Below, in pieces: positions 19,458 to 28,992 of a stretch of DNA of 64,000 nt (its first letter is position 1; every line of letters starts with the position of its first letter). Location: positions 62,001 to 126,000 of the forward strand of contig DASYDW010000017.1 in assembly GCA_036499395.1 (NCBI GenBank), in the 5' to 3' direction. The position numbers were made by a program, and so were the translations under genes. The notes beneath the pieces were generated by a model. It saw only the letters and a program-made list of their open reading frames with translations. It was not told the DNA's origin and made no database searches. This DNA is from Pirellulales bacterium. Its GTDB lineage: Bacteria; Planctomycetota; Planctomycetia; Pirellulales; JACPPG01.

Positions 19458-20549
19458 TCATGTCTGCGCGAAAGCCGGAAAGTCCGTGTATCCCTTTATC
19501 CCAGTGGGCGACTGCCAATCGGCCTGTGATGCCGGTTCGGCAAGCGGCCAATCGTTTCGGAATCGGTCCACGAGGTCCGGATTACTAATGAAGGGCCGCC
19601 CAAAGGACATGAGGTCGGCATCCCCATTGGCGATTGTCCTTTCTGCCGTTTCCTTGGTGTATCCGCAGTTTCCCATGAGCGGGCCATGGAAGATCGTGCG
19701 AAATTCGGCCAAAGTCATCGGTTGGCCAAGTTGGTGGAAGCCGAAGGCCAGCCCGTCTACCACGTGCAAATACGCCAGCCCGAAACGGTCGAGTTGCTGG
19801 GCGACAAACGTAAACTGCTCGCGGTAGTCCGGCGATCCCATGTCGTTATAGGTCCCATTAGGAGCGAGACGTACGCCAACGCGGTGGGCCGGCCAGACCG
19901 ACGCTACCGCTTCGACCACTTCCTGCAAGAAGCGGTAACGCTTTTCGACACTTCCGCCATACTCATCGCTGCGATGGTTGGTTTTCGACTGAAGGAATTG
20001 ATCGATCAAGTAGCCATTCGCGGCATGGATTTCGACCCCATCGAATCCAGCTTTCTTGGCTCGCTCGGCGGCTCGCCCATAGTCCGTCACGACGCGCGGA
20101 ACCTCTGACGTGACAAGTTCTCGCGGGATCTCATGCGGTTGTTTGCCGAGCGGCGTGTGGATATACGGCTCGTTGATTTTAATGGCTGACGAAGAAACAG
20201 CGGGCTGGCCGCCGTGGAAGCTGCTGTGGGATGCCCGCCCGGTATGCCATAGCTGGAGGAAAATCACGCCACCCCGGTCATGTACGGCGCGAGTGGTGAG
20301 CTTCCAGCCATCCGTCATCTCGTTGGTGTAGATACCTGGCGTCTCGTTCCAACCGTTGGCCTCGTCCGAGATGGTGACGGCTTCGCTGATGATCAGTCCC
20401 GCAGAACTGCGCTGTGCGTAGTATTCGGCCATCAGGGAATTCGGCAGGCGCGCAACGCCTGCCCTGCCGCGGGTCATGGGGGCCATGACAATCCGGTTCC
20501 GCAGATTCAGGTCATGCAGACGGAACGACTGAAAGAGCACGCTGTCCAT
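19458..20549 (-). CDS. Old yellow enzyme family alkene reductase (NADH:flavin oxidoreductase)
   Basis: 363 residues, an FMN-dependent TIM barrel of the NemA/OYE type. Seen: an N-terminal MAPMTRGRA phosphate/FMN segment, LQLWHTGRASH, and AAKKAG-FDGVEIHAANGYLIDQFL with the paired His and Asn that bind substrate carbonyls. NHRSDEYGGSVEKRYRF and FGRPFISNPDLV complete the signature. It should reduce activated C=C bonds or nitro groups using NAD(P)H. AGGAG lies 6 nt before the ATG at 20549. It stands alone. Confidence 0.92.
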   Translation of the reverse strand: MDSVLFQSFRLHDLNLRNRIVMAPMTRGRAGVARLPNSLMAEYYAQRSSAGLIISEAVTISDEANGWNETPGIYTNEMTDGWKLTTRAVHDRGGVIFLQLWHTGRASHSSFHGGQPAVSSSAIKINEPYIHTPLGKQPHEIPRELVTSEVPRVVTDYGRAAERAKKAGFDGVEIHAANGYLIDQFLQSKTNHRSDEYGGSVEKRYRFLQEVVEAVASVWPAHRVGVRLAPNGTYNDMGSPDYREQFTFVAQQLDRFGLAYLHVVDGLAFGFHQLGQPMTLAEFRTIFHGPLMGNCGYTKETAERTIANGDADLMSFGRPFISNPDLVDRFRNDWPLAEPASQADWQSPTGIKGYTDFPAFAQT

Positions 20550-21144
20550 CTCTTACTCCTACCTTGATGCATTCGAAACCATGCGGCTTATCCGTAGTCA
20601 ATGCCAATGGAACCGCTCATGAAAAAAGAAGCAAGATGCCGAACGTCAGATCCCGCGGGGGCCGAGACCGTCGTTCGATCATCGATAATTGCAGGACATA
20701 GACGCAAAGAGAGTGCGATGCGCGGTGTCATTTATCGACACATCACGTTGCTCCTGGTAGCCGCGTCAGCTCAAAGTCGAGCGTTACTTCCCCTCTTCGA
20801 ATTTCAAGCATCGGAGCATAGTCGTGCGCGCATACGCGTAGATGGCAGCACGTCGCTCGTCGGCGTGCTGTTTATGGAACCCGTAGGGAGTAGTGGAAGT
20901 GGGGGCAATGTTGCCCACCATCGTTTGGATCCTCGCCCTCAGAACCGCAGTCGCCAGACGCGCCGGGTGTTCCTTGGCATGGACGTCTCGCCGCCCGCCG
21001 CCCTCTCCGCAAACGGGGGGGGCGACCCGCTTTTGAGTTCGCGAAACTTACCACAAAATGTTCACCAGGTGGACGGTTTATTGGCCATAATAGCTGCGGT
21101 GTAACAAGTCGTTCCGCTGCTTGTTTCCGCGTTTGGGGCCGTGA
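20550..21144. other. Divergent intergenic region, no gene recognised
   Basis: About 595 bp between the old yellow enzyme start and the ECF sigma gene. Open frames on both strands are short and without ribosome binding sites or family features. A G-run (eight G) is present near 21015-21022. It should carry the divergent promoters, but I recognised no specific elements. Confidence 0.5.
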
Positions 21145-21786
21145 ATGTCGTTATCGTCCGCAGATGACCGCGCTGTCGGTCCGCCTCTTGCCCATTCAAT
21201 TGCCTCGGCCCAGGGCGGGTCGTATGGCGCACTCGGTCAGTTGTTCGACTTCTATCGCGACTACCTTTTGCGGGTTGCGAACGACGAGTTGCAGACGAAC
21301 CTGGTCGCCAAGGTAGCTGCCTCGGACCTGGTGCAGGACACATTCCTGCAAGCGGGCCGCGACTTCCGTCGATTCACAGGCACGACCGAAGCAGAATTGA
21401 AAGCGTGGCTGCGGCAGATCTTGCTGCACAACTTGCAGGACGCGCAACGACGCTTCCGGACGACACAGAAGCGCGATGTCGCACTCGAAGTGCGATTGCC
21501 GTCGACGGGATCCACCTCAGCTCGTCCACTGCATTTGGCATCCCAGTCCCCCTCGCCCAGCCAGCGCATCGTCACGTCTGAGACATGCGAGGCCGTGCAG
21601 GCGGCGCTTCGCAAACTGCCGCCTGACTACGCCCGCGTGATCGAACTGCGCACGTTCGCCGGATGGCCTTTCGATCGTGTCGGAGAATCGCTGGGGCGAT
21701 CGGCCGAGGCGGTACGGAAGCTATGGGGTCGCGCCATCGAACAACTTGCCAATGAGCTTGCCTCGTATGTCAACGATGGACGATGA
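21145..21786 (+). CDS. ECF-subfamily RNA polymerase sigma factor
   Basis: 213 residues. Region 2 has AASDLVQDTFLQAGRDFRRF and LKAWLRQILLHNLQDAQRRF. Region 4 has LPPDYARVIELRTFAGWPF followed by RVGESLGRSAEAVRKLWGRA as the helix-turn-helix. A Ser/Pro-rich linker of about 35 residues joins them. This matches the planctomycete-expanded ECF groups that are linked to Ser/Thr kinases. Its 3' end overlaps the start of the kinase gene, so expression is coupled. In such pairs the kinase is thought to control the sigma factor by phosphorylation; here that is inference. Confidence 0.92.
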   Translation: MSLSSADDRAVGPPLAHSIASAQGGSYGALGQLFDFYRDYLLRVANDELQTNLVAKVAASDLVQDTFLQAGRDFRRFTGTTEAELKAWLRQILLHNLQDAQRRFRTTQKRDVALEVRLPSTGSTSARPLHLASQSPSPSQRIVTSETCEAVQAALRKLPPDYARVIELRTFAGWPFDRVGESLGRSAEAVRKLWGRAIEQLANELASYVNDGR

Positions 21787-24700
21787 CTCGCTCGATGATC
21801 GGATCGTGGATCGCCTGGTCGCGCATCAGGAACTGCACGATGCCGGGCTGACGATGGGCGACGAACAGGCCCATGTGTCATCATCGATCGCAGATAACGA
21901 TTTGCCTCCGGAACAGGCCGAACGCCTGGCGCGCGCAAAACTCTGCATCGATCTGCTGGCCGCCGTCGGCAGTCAGCCAGAGTCGCGCGCGGAGCGATCA
22001 CACATTGGATCGGAGACGACCCCGTTCCCACGCCCGCGACAGTTAGGGCGTTTCGAGATTCTCGATGAGCTCGGTTCGGGCGGTTTTGGCATCGTGTATC
22101 GCGCCTGGGACCCGCGCACCGAACGGCACGTCGCGATCAAGGTCCCCAAGATCGAGGCCATGCTCTCGAAGGAGCTGCAGGCCCGTTTCGAGCAGGAAGC
22201 ACGAGCCGCGGCCAAACTCGATCATCCGCACATCGTGGCCGTGCTCGAAGCCGGGCTCGACGGCATGTTACCGTTCATCGTTTCACAGTTCTGTCCCGGC
22301 ATGACGCTCAGCGACTGGCTGCACAAAAAAACAGGGCCGGCCTCGCCGCGCGAGGCCGCCGAGATCGTTCGCAGCCTGGCCGAGGCGGTGGCTCATGCGC
22401 ACGAGCGCGGTGTCATGCATCGTGATATCAAGCCCGGCAATGTACTGATGGTGGCCGCGCGTCACAGCGCCGATGAGCGACAGCCAGAAGCCATGATCCC
22501 GAAGCTGGTCGATTTTGGTTTGGCGAAGCTGGCCGACGCTGAGCAGAACATGACGCAAACCGGGACACTGCTCGGCACCATTCGCTATATGGCGCCGGAA
22601 ATGGCGGCGGGTGCCCGCAAACAAGCAGGGCCATCGGCAGACATCTATAGCTTGGGCGCCGTCCTTTATGAGTTGTTGGCTGGCGTGCCCCCCTTCGCCA
22701 ACGCCAGCGACCTGGAGGTGCTGCGCAACATCAGCACGCACGAGCCGTCGCGTGTCCGCGCGATGCGGCCCAAGGTGCCGGTTGACCTGGAGACAATCTG
22801 CTTAAAATGCCTGGAAAAGAATCCGGTTCGCCGGTACCCAAGTGCCCAGGCACTGGCCGATGACTTGCAGCGATTCTTAGACGGCCGGCCGATCAAAGCG
22901 CGCCGGGTAACGTCGATCGAAGTCGTCGGCAAATGGGCGCGACGCCGACCGGCGGTCGCGGCGTTACTCACGGTATCGTTGCTCTCGATCGTCGGCGCAT
23001 TGGTCGGCGTCAGCATCTACAACGTGCATCTACGGGATAGCGCGGCGCAAATCGAGGCGACCAACCTGCAACTGCGCGAGATGACCGAGCAGGCCCAAAT
23101 CAGTGAGCGGCAGGCTAAAGCCAATGAACGCCAGGCCAAGGACTTGCTTTACGTCGCGGACATGCAGTTGGCACAACAGGCCTGGGACCAAAACAATATC
23201 GCCACTCTGGAAGAAACCCTTGGTCGTCATGAACCGAAGAACGGCGAGCCTGATCGTCGTGGCGTGGAGTGGTACTACCTGGCGAACAAGCTGAAGGACG
23301 ATTCACTGGTTCTGAAGCTCAAGGGGGGCGTCGCCAACTGTGTCCGGTTTAGTCCCGACGGGAATCTGATCGCTACGACGAGCCACGATGGCTTTCTGCA
23401 ACTGTGGGACGCCGCAACCGGAGAATTGCGCGCCACCATGGCCGAGCCGCAACGAGCCGAACTCAATGGCGCGTGCTTTTCTCCCGACGGAAAGATTCTG
23501 GCCGTTGCCAGCAATCGACGTCGCGTTTTGTTGTACGACGTCGAACAGGGCAGCCTCATCGCAATGCTCGAAGGGGGCCATAACAAATGGGTGGCCGACG
23601 TCGACTTTTCGCCTGCCGGAGACGTACTCGCTTCGGTAGGAGCGGACGGACAGATTATCTTGTGGGATTGGCAACGTCGTGAGAAACGGAAAAGCATCGT
23701 CGCCTACGATAAAGAGTTGCGTGCCATTCGCTTCATCGCCGACGGCCGGCTTGCCGTGGTCGCTGAAGAGTGGGGAGCTCCGAGAATCTGGGATCTCGAA
23801 TCTGACCGGGTTGTTTCTTCGTTAAGCATGAAAACGCCGCGCGAGGGAGACTCGAAGATTTGGCCTCGTACGCTCGCCTTGAGCCACGATCGCAATCGCC
23901 TCGCCGTGGCGCATGTCAATGGTGGTTTCCGGCTATGGGATATTTCCAACCCGAGTGATCCGCAACTTATCAAGGCTCATGACGACGGATCGTGTCGCGC
24001 GGTGGACTTTATCGATTCGGATCGCATTGCAGTCGGCTACGATGATCAATTGGTTCAAGTCTGGTCTTTGCATACAGATCAACCGCCGAGGCTGCTGCGC
24101 GGACATCAATTGCAGTTAACGTGCGGCTCCTGCTCGCCCGATGGCAAACTCATCGCCGCCGGATCACGCGATGGCACAGTGCGAATCTGGAGTACGGAGC
24201 CTCGCGATGAGGGAAAGGTAATCGCACACGTCCCTGGGCCTTTCGAAAGACTTGCCATTGCGCCACTCGGCGATGAGATCGCGCTGGCGTTTAAAAAGCC
24301 GGCTGCAGTAATTTGCATTCATCCGCAAACGGGGATATCGACGCGCCCAGCATTGACAGCCGTCGAAGGTTCGCCGTATGCGATGGCGTACTCGCGCACA
24401 GGGAAATACCTGGCGGTTGCAACCGTTAACGGATTTGTGCATATCTTTGAAGCCGGGCAATCCACTCCGCTATGGAGTACTGTGTGCAGCACGCTAGAGG
24501 CAAAACCTGTACTTCGCTTCTCGCCGGTTGAGGACCTGTTGGTCGTTTTAGCGGACCAACGCGTCCTGGCCATCGACGTACCGAATCGCCACATTCACTG
24601 GCAACATCAGTTCAAAATCGGATTGTGGAGTTTGTCCTTTCGGCCTGACGGAAGTCTTCTGTACGTCGGCGATCACCTGGGCGGAATCACGGAATTTCGA

Positions 24701-25210
24701 AGAGCCGACGGCGTCATCAAACGCAAGTTCGAGGAGCATCGAAATCCTGCGGAGGGGTTGGCGATTTCTCCCGACGGCAAACATCTCGTTTCCACGAGTC
24801 CCGATCGGAAACTACTGCTGTGGGACCTGCCCGCCGGCCAGGTGCTGCGCCACTTGCCGACCACGGAGAAGAAAACGACTAACCCTGGCTTTACCTCTGA
24901 CGGCCGCACAATCATCGCCACGGAAAATGATTGCACTCTCACCTTCTGGAATGTGGGCACCGGACAACGTGTCTTACACCTGGGTCCGTGGGGGGACGGC
25001 CATGTGTTGTCGTGGCAACTGTCTGCGGACAATCAAGCCTGTTATTTTGCGGATGCACAAGTCAAAGTAGATTCGCCAAGCATAACCGTGCGGGCGTTGT
25101 CCTTTCCGCATGCCGCTTCGAAAAGCCACGCCATTTCAGAACCTAGCAACGACGAGTCAGCGAACCTGCCGTCGGCCGATCGTCGTGTAATTGCAAGCGA
25201 TCCGAAGTGA
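21776..25210 (+). CDS. Transmembrane Ser/Thr protein kinase with C-terminal WD40 propeller
   Basis: About 1144 residues. Hanks-type kinase domain (about 90-365): GSGGFGIVYRA glycine loop, VAIKVPK lysine, HRDIKPGNVLM catalytic loop, DFGLAKL and GTIRYMAPE. A membrane helix (AALLTVSLLSIVGALVGVSI) follows at about 400-420, then a Gln/Glu-rich coiled coil and about eleven WD40 repeats, such as SPDGNLIATTSHDGFLQLWD and SPDGKLIAAGSRDGTVRIW. The topology puts the kinase inside and the propeller outside the membrane as sensor or scaffold. The start ATG at 21776 (or 21767) lies inside the end of the sigma gene. Confidence 0.9.
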   Translation: MDDDSLDDRIVDRLVAHQELHDAGLTMGDEQAHVSSSIADNDLPPEQAERLARAKLCIDLLAAVGSQPESRAERSHIGSETTPFPRPRQLGRFEILDELGSGGFGIVYRAWDPRTERHVAIKVPKIEAMLSKELQARFEQEARAAAKLDHPHIVAVLEAGLDGMLPFIVSQFCPGMTLSDWLHKKTGPASPREAAEIVRSLAEAVAHAHERGVMHRDIKPGNVLMVAARHSADERQPEAMIPKLVDFGLAKLADAEQNMTQTGTLLGTIRYMAPEMAAGARKQAGPSADIYSLGAVLYELLAGVPPFANASDLEVLRNISTHEPSRVRAMRPKVPVDLETICLKCLEKNPVRRYPSAQALADDLQRFLDGRPIKARRVTSIEVVGKWARRRPAVAALLTVSLLSIVGALVGVSIYNVHLRDSAAQIEATNLQLREMTEQAQISERQAKANERQAKDLLYVADMQLAQQAWDQNNIATLEETLGRHEPKNGEPDRRGVEWYYLANKLKDDSLVLKLKGGVANCVRFSPDGNLIATTSHDGFLQLWDAATGELRATMAEPQRAELNGACFSPDGKILAVASNRRRVLLYDVEQGSLIAMLEGGHNKWVADVDFSPAGDVLASVGADGQIILWDWQRREKRKSIVAYDKELRAIRFIADGRLAVVAEEWGAPRIWDLESDRVVSSLSMKTPREGDSKIWPRTLALSHDRNRLAVAHVNGGFRLWDISNPSDPQLIKAHDDGSCRAVDFIDSDRIAVGYDDQLVQVWSLHTDQPPRLLRGHQLQLTCGSCSPDGKLIAAGSRDGTVRIWSTEPRDEGKVIAHVPGPFERLAIAPLGDEIALAFKKPAAVICIHPQTGISTRPALTAVEGSPYAMAYSRTGKYLAVATVNGFVHIFEAGQSTPLWSTVCSTLEAKPVLRFSPVEDLLVVLADQRVLAIDVPNRHIHWQHQFKIGLWSLSFRPDGSLLYVGDHLGGITEFRRADGVIKRKFEEHRNPAEGLAISPDGKHLVSTSPDRKLLLWDLPAGQVLRHLPTTEKKTTNPGFTSDGRTIIATENDCTLTFWNVGTGQRVLHLGPWGDGHVLSWQLSADNQACYFADAQVKVDSPSITVRALSFPHAASKSHAISEPSNDESANLPSADRRVIASDPK

Positions 25211-25336
25211 TAGAATTCCGGCCGCTGCGGCACCTTCGTGTATGGTTCGCTGAGTCTCTCATGTGCCCCGGGCCGGTTTGTGCTCGGTCATAACTTCAGC
25301 CGATCTGTTCCGGCTGATCCCCTTCACTCAAGAATC

Positions 25337-27400
25337 TCACGATTTAGCTTTTGCGTAGGGCGCCAGCTCGGGGATGAGTTCCGATCCGGCGGGGACTTGC
25401 AGGTTTGCCCCTTCGAAGTCGTTAGCCGTTGGCTCGAAGCGGCCTCCTAAATGCTTGTGCAGGAATTGCTCGGCCACCGCCCAAAACGAGATCCAACTCT
25501 CCGGTTGACTATAGTCGTGTCCCTCATCGGGGTAGATGAGGTAAGTCACGTCTTTGCCATGCTTCTCAAGCGCCGAAACAAAGAGATCAGATTGTTGCTT
25601 GGGGACCACGGCATCCTTACCGCCATGCGTCACCAGCAGCGGGCTCGTCACGTGCTGGGCCGCGTGCAGCGGCGACTGCCGGCGCAATAGCTCAAGTCCC
25701 TCGGGAGTTTTGGGATCGCCCAAGCGCTGCGCTGTGTCGCGCGAAAACAGGGTCGTGCGGCGGGCGAAGAGTTCCAGGTCCGACAGCCCATACATCGCCA
25801 CCCCGCAGGCAAACTCGTCGGGATAAAAGGCCAGCGAAGCGAACGTCGAAAGCCCACCGAAGGACCAGCCCCAGATGCCGACCTTCTTTGGTTGGGCAAT
25901 GCGCTGGTCGACCGTCCAGTGTGCCACATCGACCAGGTCCTGCTGCATCTTGCCTCCCCACTCGCGCCAGCCTTGCTCCAGGAACGATTTGCCAAAACCT
26001 CCGGCGCCACGGAACTCGACGCGGAGCGCTGCGTAGCCGCGGTTGGCCAGCAATTGCAGGCAGCGGTTCGTCAGCCAAGAATCCCACGGGTAGGCGGCCT
26101 CGGGACCACCGTGAACGAACAACAGCGTCGGCAGCGGTGTGTCAGGCAAGCCGTCGGCGTTGGCATCGCTGCCCAGAGGCAAATAGAGATGGCACGGCAG
26201 CCGTAGTCCGTCGCGCGTGGTGGCCACATGCGAGGATCGCTTAGCTAGCGGAAATCGATCGAGCGCGCGGTTGGCCGCAAAGAGTGGTTCGACGGTCTTT
26301 TGAGATCGCTTATAAACGTGATATCGGACTGGTTCGCCGTCCAGCGGAGCGACTAGCCACGCGCGATCCTGCGCACTGATCCCGAGCGTGCCAAACGGTC
26401 CGCCGAAGCGCTCTTCGAGCAGCGCAAAGTCACTCCGCACCGACTCGTCGATTATGTACCGGCGGAGTCGATCGAATTGCGCAGCGCCGGCCAGCACCCG
26501 CCCCGTCACGCGATCGGCAACCGCGATGGGACGCATATCAGCATCGGCGTCCGTGGCCAGGACGGTTTCGCGCCCGGTTGCCAGCTCGACGGACAACAGA
26601 GCGGACTTGTCGCGACCCGTGTTGTCGACCAGATACATAACGTCGCCCGCCGCATCAATGCCGATGACGCCTTGGACGCCTGCGCCGGGTGCGCGCCCGG
26701 CATTGGAACGATCGACGTCGAGCGTTCGCAAGGCAACCCACTTGTCGTCGTCCGTGCGGCGCAGCAACTCGAGGGTTCCGTCGAAACCGAGCCTTTCTGC
26801 GACACGCGGCCGGAACCTGGCGTCGCAGTATACGGTGCGGAATTCTGCCCGTTCCATGACGAGCGATTTTTCCGCAGTCGCGAGATCGATCTTCCACAGG
26901 TTGTGAACCCGCGGGTCGCGGTTATTGAGCGCCACGAGCGCCTGTCCAGGCAACTCGCTGCTCAGTCGTTCGAGTCGCGCACTGACGTTTCGAAGGGGCG
27001 TCAAGTCGATCGATGAAGTGCCTGCGGCATCGCAACTTGTCAGCCGCACACCGTCGCGAACCTGCTGCTGCACGAGCAGACGCTGACCGTTGGCCGACCA
27101 CCACAGTCCCAAGGGTTGCCCATGATCGAGTAGCGGCACGCGAGTGCGCGCTTCCAGATCGCCCACAGGCGCGACCCAGGCCGATCGCGTTGCCCCCTGC
27201 ACCTCGATGTAGGCGATCCGTTCTCCATCGGGACTAAGAGCAGCGACTGGTCGGTCCGTGTCAGCAAATAGAGCCCGGCGCGGGATCAGAGGTGTTTCTG
27301 CGCTCGCATGCGCGGAAGCAAGAACCACCAGGCAGACGACAACCGCGTCGCGCCGCGCGTGCTTACAAACAATTCGCGAAGTCCATTCGACGAAAGTCAT
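25337..27400 (-). CDS. Exported prolyl oligopeptidase-family (S9) peptidase
   Basis: 687 residues with an N-terminal signal segment (DAVVVCLVVLASAHASA). The N-terminal half is a beta-propeller with WD-like LSPDGERIAYIEV repeats. The C-terminal alpha/beta hydrolase domain has the nucleophile in GIWGWSFGGLSTF, the acid in THGGKDAVVPKQQ and the base in YPDEGHDY. LLFVHGGPEAAYPWDS supplies the oxyanion region. It should cleave oligopeptides in the periplasm. AAGGAG lies 5 nt before the ATG at 27400. It converges with the WD40 kinase gene, 126 bp apart. Confidence 0.9.
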   Translation of the reverse strand: MTFVEWTSRIVCKHARRDAVVVCLVVLASAHASAETPLIPRRALFADTDRPVAALSPDGERIAYIEVQGATRSAWVAPVGDLEARTRVPLLDHGQPLGLWWSANGQRLLVQQQVRDGVRLTSCDAAGTSSIDLTPLRNVSARLERLSSELPGQALVALNNRDPRVHNLWKIDLATAEKSLVMERAEFRTVYCDARFRPRVAERLGFDGTLELLRRTDDDKWVALRTLDVDRSNAGRAPGAGVQGVIGIDAAGDVMYLVDNTGRDKSALLSVELATGRETVLATDADADMRPIAVADRVTGRVLAGAAQFDRLRRYIIDESVRSDFALLEERFGGPFGTLGISAQDRAWLVAPLDGEPVRYHVYKRSQKTVEPLFAANRALDRFPLAKRSSHVATTRDGLRLPCHLYLPLGSDANADGLPDTPLPTLLFVHGGPEAAYPWDSWLTNRCLQLLANRGYAALRVEFRGAGGFGKSFLEQGWREWGGKMQQDLVDVAHWTVDQRIAQPKKVGIWGWSFGGLSTFASLAFYPDEFACGVAMYGLSDLELFARRTTLFSRDTAQRLGDPKTPEGLELLRRQSPLHAAQHVTSPLLVTHGGKDAVVPKQQSDLFVSALEKHGKDVTYLIYPDEGHDYSQPESWISFWAVAEQFLHKHLGGRFEPTANDFEGANLQVPAGSELIPELAPYAKAKS

Positions 27401-27534
27401 GGCATCTCCTTGATGACGTTGCGATAACGTTCAGGTCGACGCGGTCCCGCTGGGCCTGATGATATCAAGGCATTCCTGGCGAACACAGGAAAGCACAGCC
27501 CACGGCCTGATTAGGTGCGCAACAACCCGTCGAA

Positions 27535-28797
27535 TTATTCCGACTCGCCCTTTTCCTTCCGCCTCGGCTCGATGATCTGGCGTTTTGCGGTTTTAGCGAT
27601 GTACGTTCCGAGTCCCTCTCGCCAGATGAAGGCCATCGCTTCTCGGATGACCTCGCGAATTTCAGACTCAGAAGGTGGCGGATCTAGTTCACCGAATTGC
27701 GATGCTTGCTCGGCCATACGCTGCTCCAAGGCCTCCAATAGCCCCTCCTTGTCTTGGAACGGCGTAAGGTCAAATGCTGAGTACCAATCCCAGGACAACT
27801 CGTCACCTGGGGATGGCTCGACCTTTCGCACTCGATAGGCTTCGTAACCAAAAGGCCCAGACCTTACCTCCTCGACGATGCCGAGACTTGGTCCATCGAC
27901 AAGTACGAAATCTTCATTCTTGGCGACGTTCTTTGTGCAGTCACTCCCGGCGGATTTCTGCCGATTTACGACATACCTGTTCATACCACTCGGTGTGATG
28001 CCACTGAGCTGATGAGCGCGGTCGAGCAGGCACATAGCCAGCATGCCACAACTTGCGAACCCGCTAGAAAATTGCACGTACGGTCGCCCGTGTATGGGTC
28101 GAAGGAAGTCAAGATGAATGTTCCCGCTCGCTTCGCCGAATCCCTTAAGGTACGTGTATTTGAGCGATGTTCGCTCCAGTGACGTCGCTCTATTTAGTGC
28201 GATCTCGAGTTGATGGCTGAACGAGACATTTCGCCTGTTCAGGCCGTTTCTCTCCATGTACCAGAAATGCGATTGCGCCCCAATCTCATTCTCGACAACG
28301 TCAAGTTCGCCAATGATAGAGTCTAGGTTGGCTTTAGCGATCTTGCTCGGTTGACCAAAGAAGCGAATCTGTTCGCGAACCTTTCCGTTCTGCCGGAAGA
28401 GATCCTGGAGCAAAAGAAAGTGGTAAAAAAAGTGCGATTCGTTTGTCAGCGAAAAGTTGATCAACAGGACTAGGGCCTCTGACAGTTTGCGCTGCCAAAG
28501 ACTTTGTTCATCGACGAATGATTCAAGCACGAGCCGGTCGACGCCATTGAGGTTCTCCAGCGGGCGGTCAAAATCTGTCGACGTCTCAATTTTCTTCCAG
28601 CGGTCCATCGCAAAAGCTGACTTCTGCACCTCGACCAGTATTCGCAATAAAATAAAGTTACGACTATTCCCTCTGTCAAAATGCACATGCTGCGGCAGTT
28701 CTGCAAGAGGAATCAGCGATTCAAGAAACGTCGCGGTCCCATTCAGCGCAATCCCTATGAACAGATCGCGATAATCTCCGATGTCTTTAGGTTCCAT
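27535..28797 (-). CDS. Hypothetical protein, unrecognised
   Basis: 420 residues, predicted soluble, no signal peptide. I do not recognise the family. Seen: an aromatic and acidic N-terminal half (SHFFYHFLLLQDLFRQ, SHFWYMERNGLNRRN), a middle section with possible hydrophobic segment FASCGMLAMCLLDRAH, and a charged C-terminus ending in a basic tail. The coding sequence looks more AT-rich than its neighbours, which, together with the accessory region beginning 2 kb away, suggests recent acquisition. The HFFYHF and Trp/His-rich pattern is vaguely like proteins of the DUF5677/AbiV type, but I cannot support that. The ribosome binding site is weak (AGAAG). Confidence 0.6.
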   Translation of the reverse strand: MEPKDIGDYRDLFIGIALNGTATFLESLIPLAELPQHVHFDRGNSRNFILLRILVEVQKSAFAMDRWKKIETSTDFDRPLENLNGVDRLVLESFVDEQSLWQRKLSEALVLLINFSLTNESHFFYHFLLLQDLFRQNGKVREQIRFFGQPSKIAKANLDSIIGELDVVENEIGAQSHFWYMERNGLNRRNVSFSHQLEIALNRATSLERTSLKYTYLKGFGEASGNIHLDFLRPIHGRPYVQFSSGFASCGMLAMCLLDRAHQLSGITPSGMNRYVVNRQKSAGSDCTKNVAKNEDFVLVDGPSLGIVEEVRSGPFGYEAYRVRKVEPSPGDELSWDWYSAFDLTPFQDKEGLLEALEQRMAEQASQFGELDPPPSESEIREVIREAMAFIWREGLGTYIAKTAKRQIIEPRRKEKGESE

Positions 28798-28992
28798 GAG
28801 AATCTTCTCGGCATTCCTCTAGGTGAGCACGGTGCCGTCGCTGACGCGAAATCAATCGGAACCGTATTAAGCCGGCTGGCTGAGTGGCGATCTAGCAATC
28901 GAAGACGAGAGACCGAAACATCACTTTCAGGGGCGCGGTTAGAACTATCTCTCTGCTGGCCGAGCACGTGCATCGGCAGTGTGGTTGTTCTC

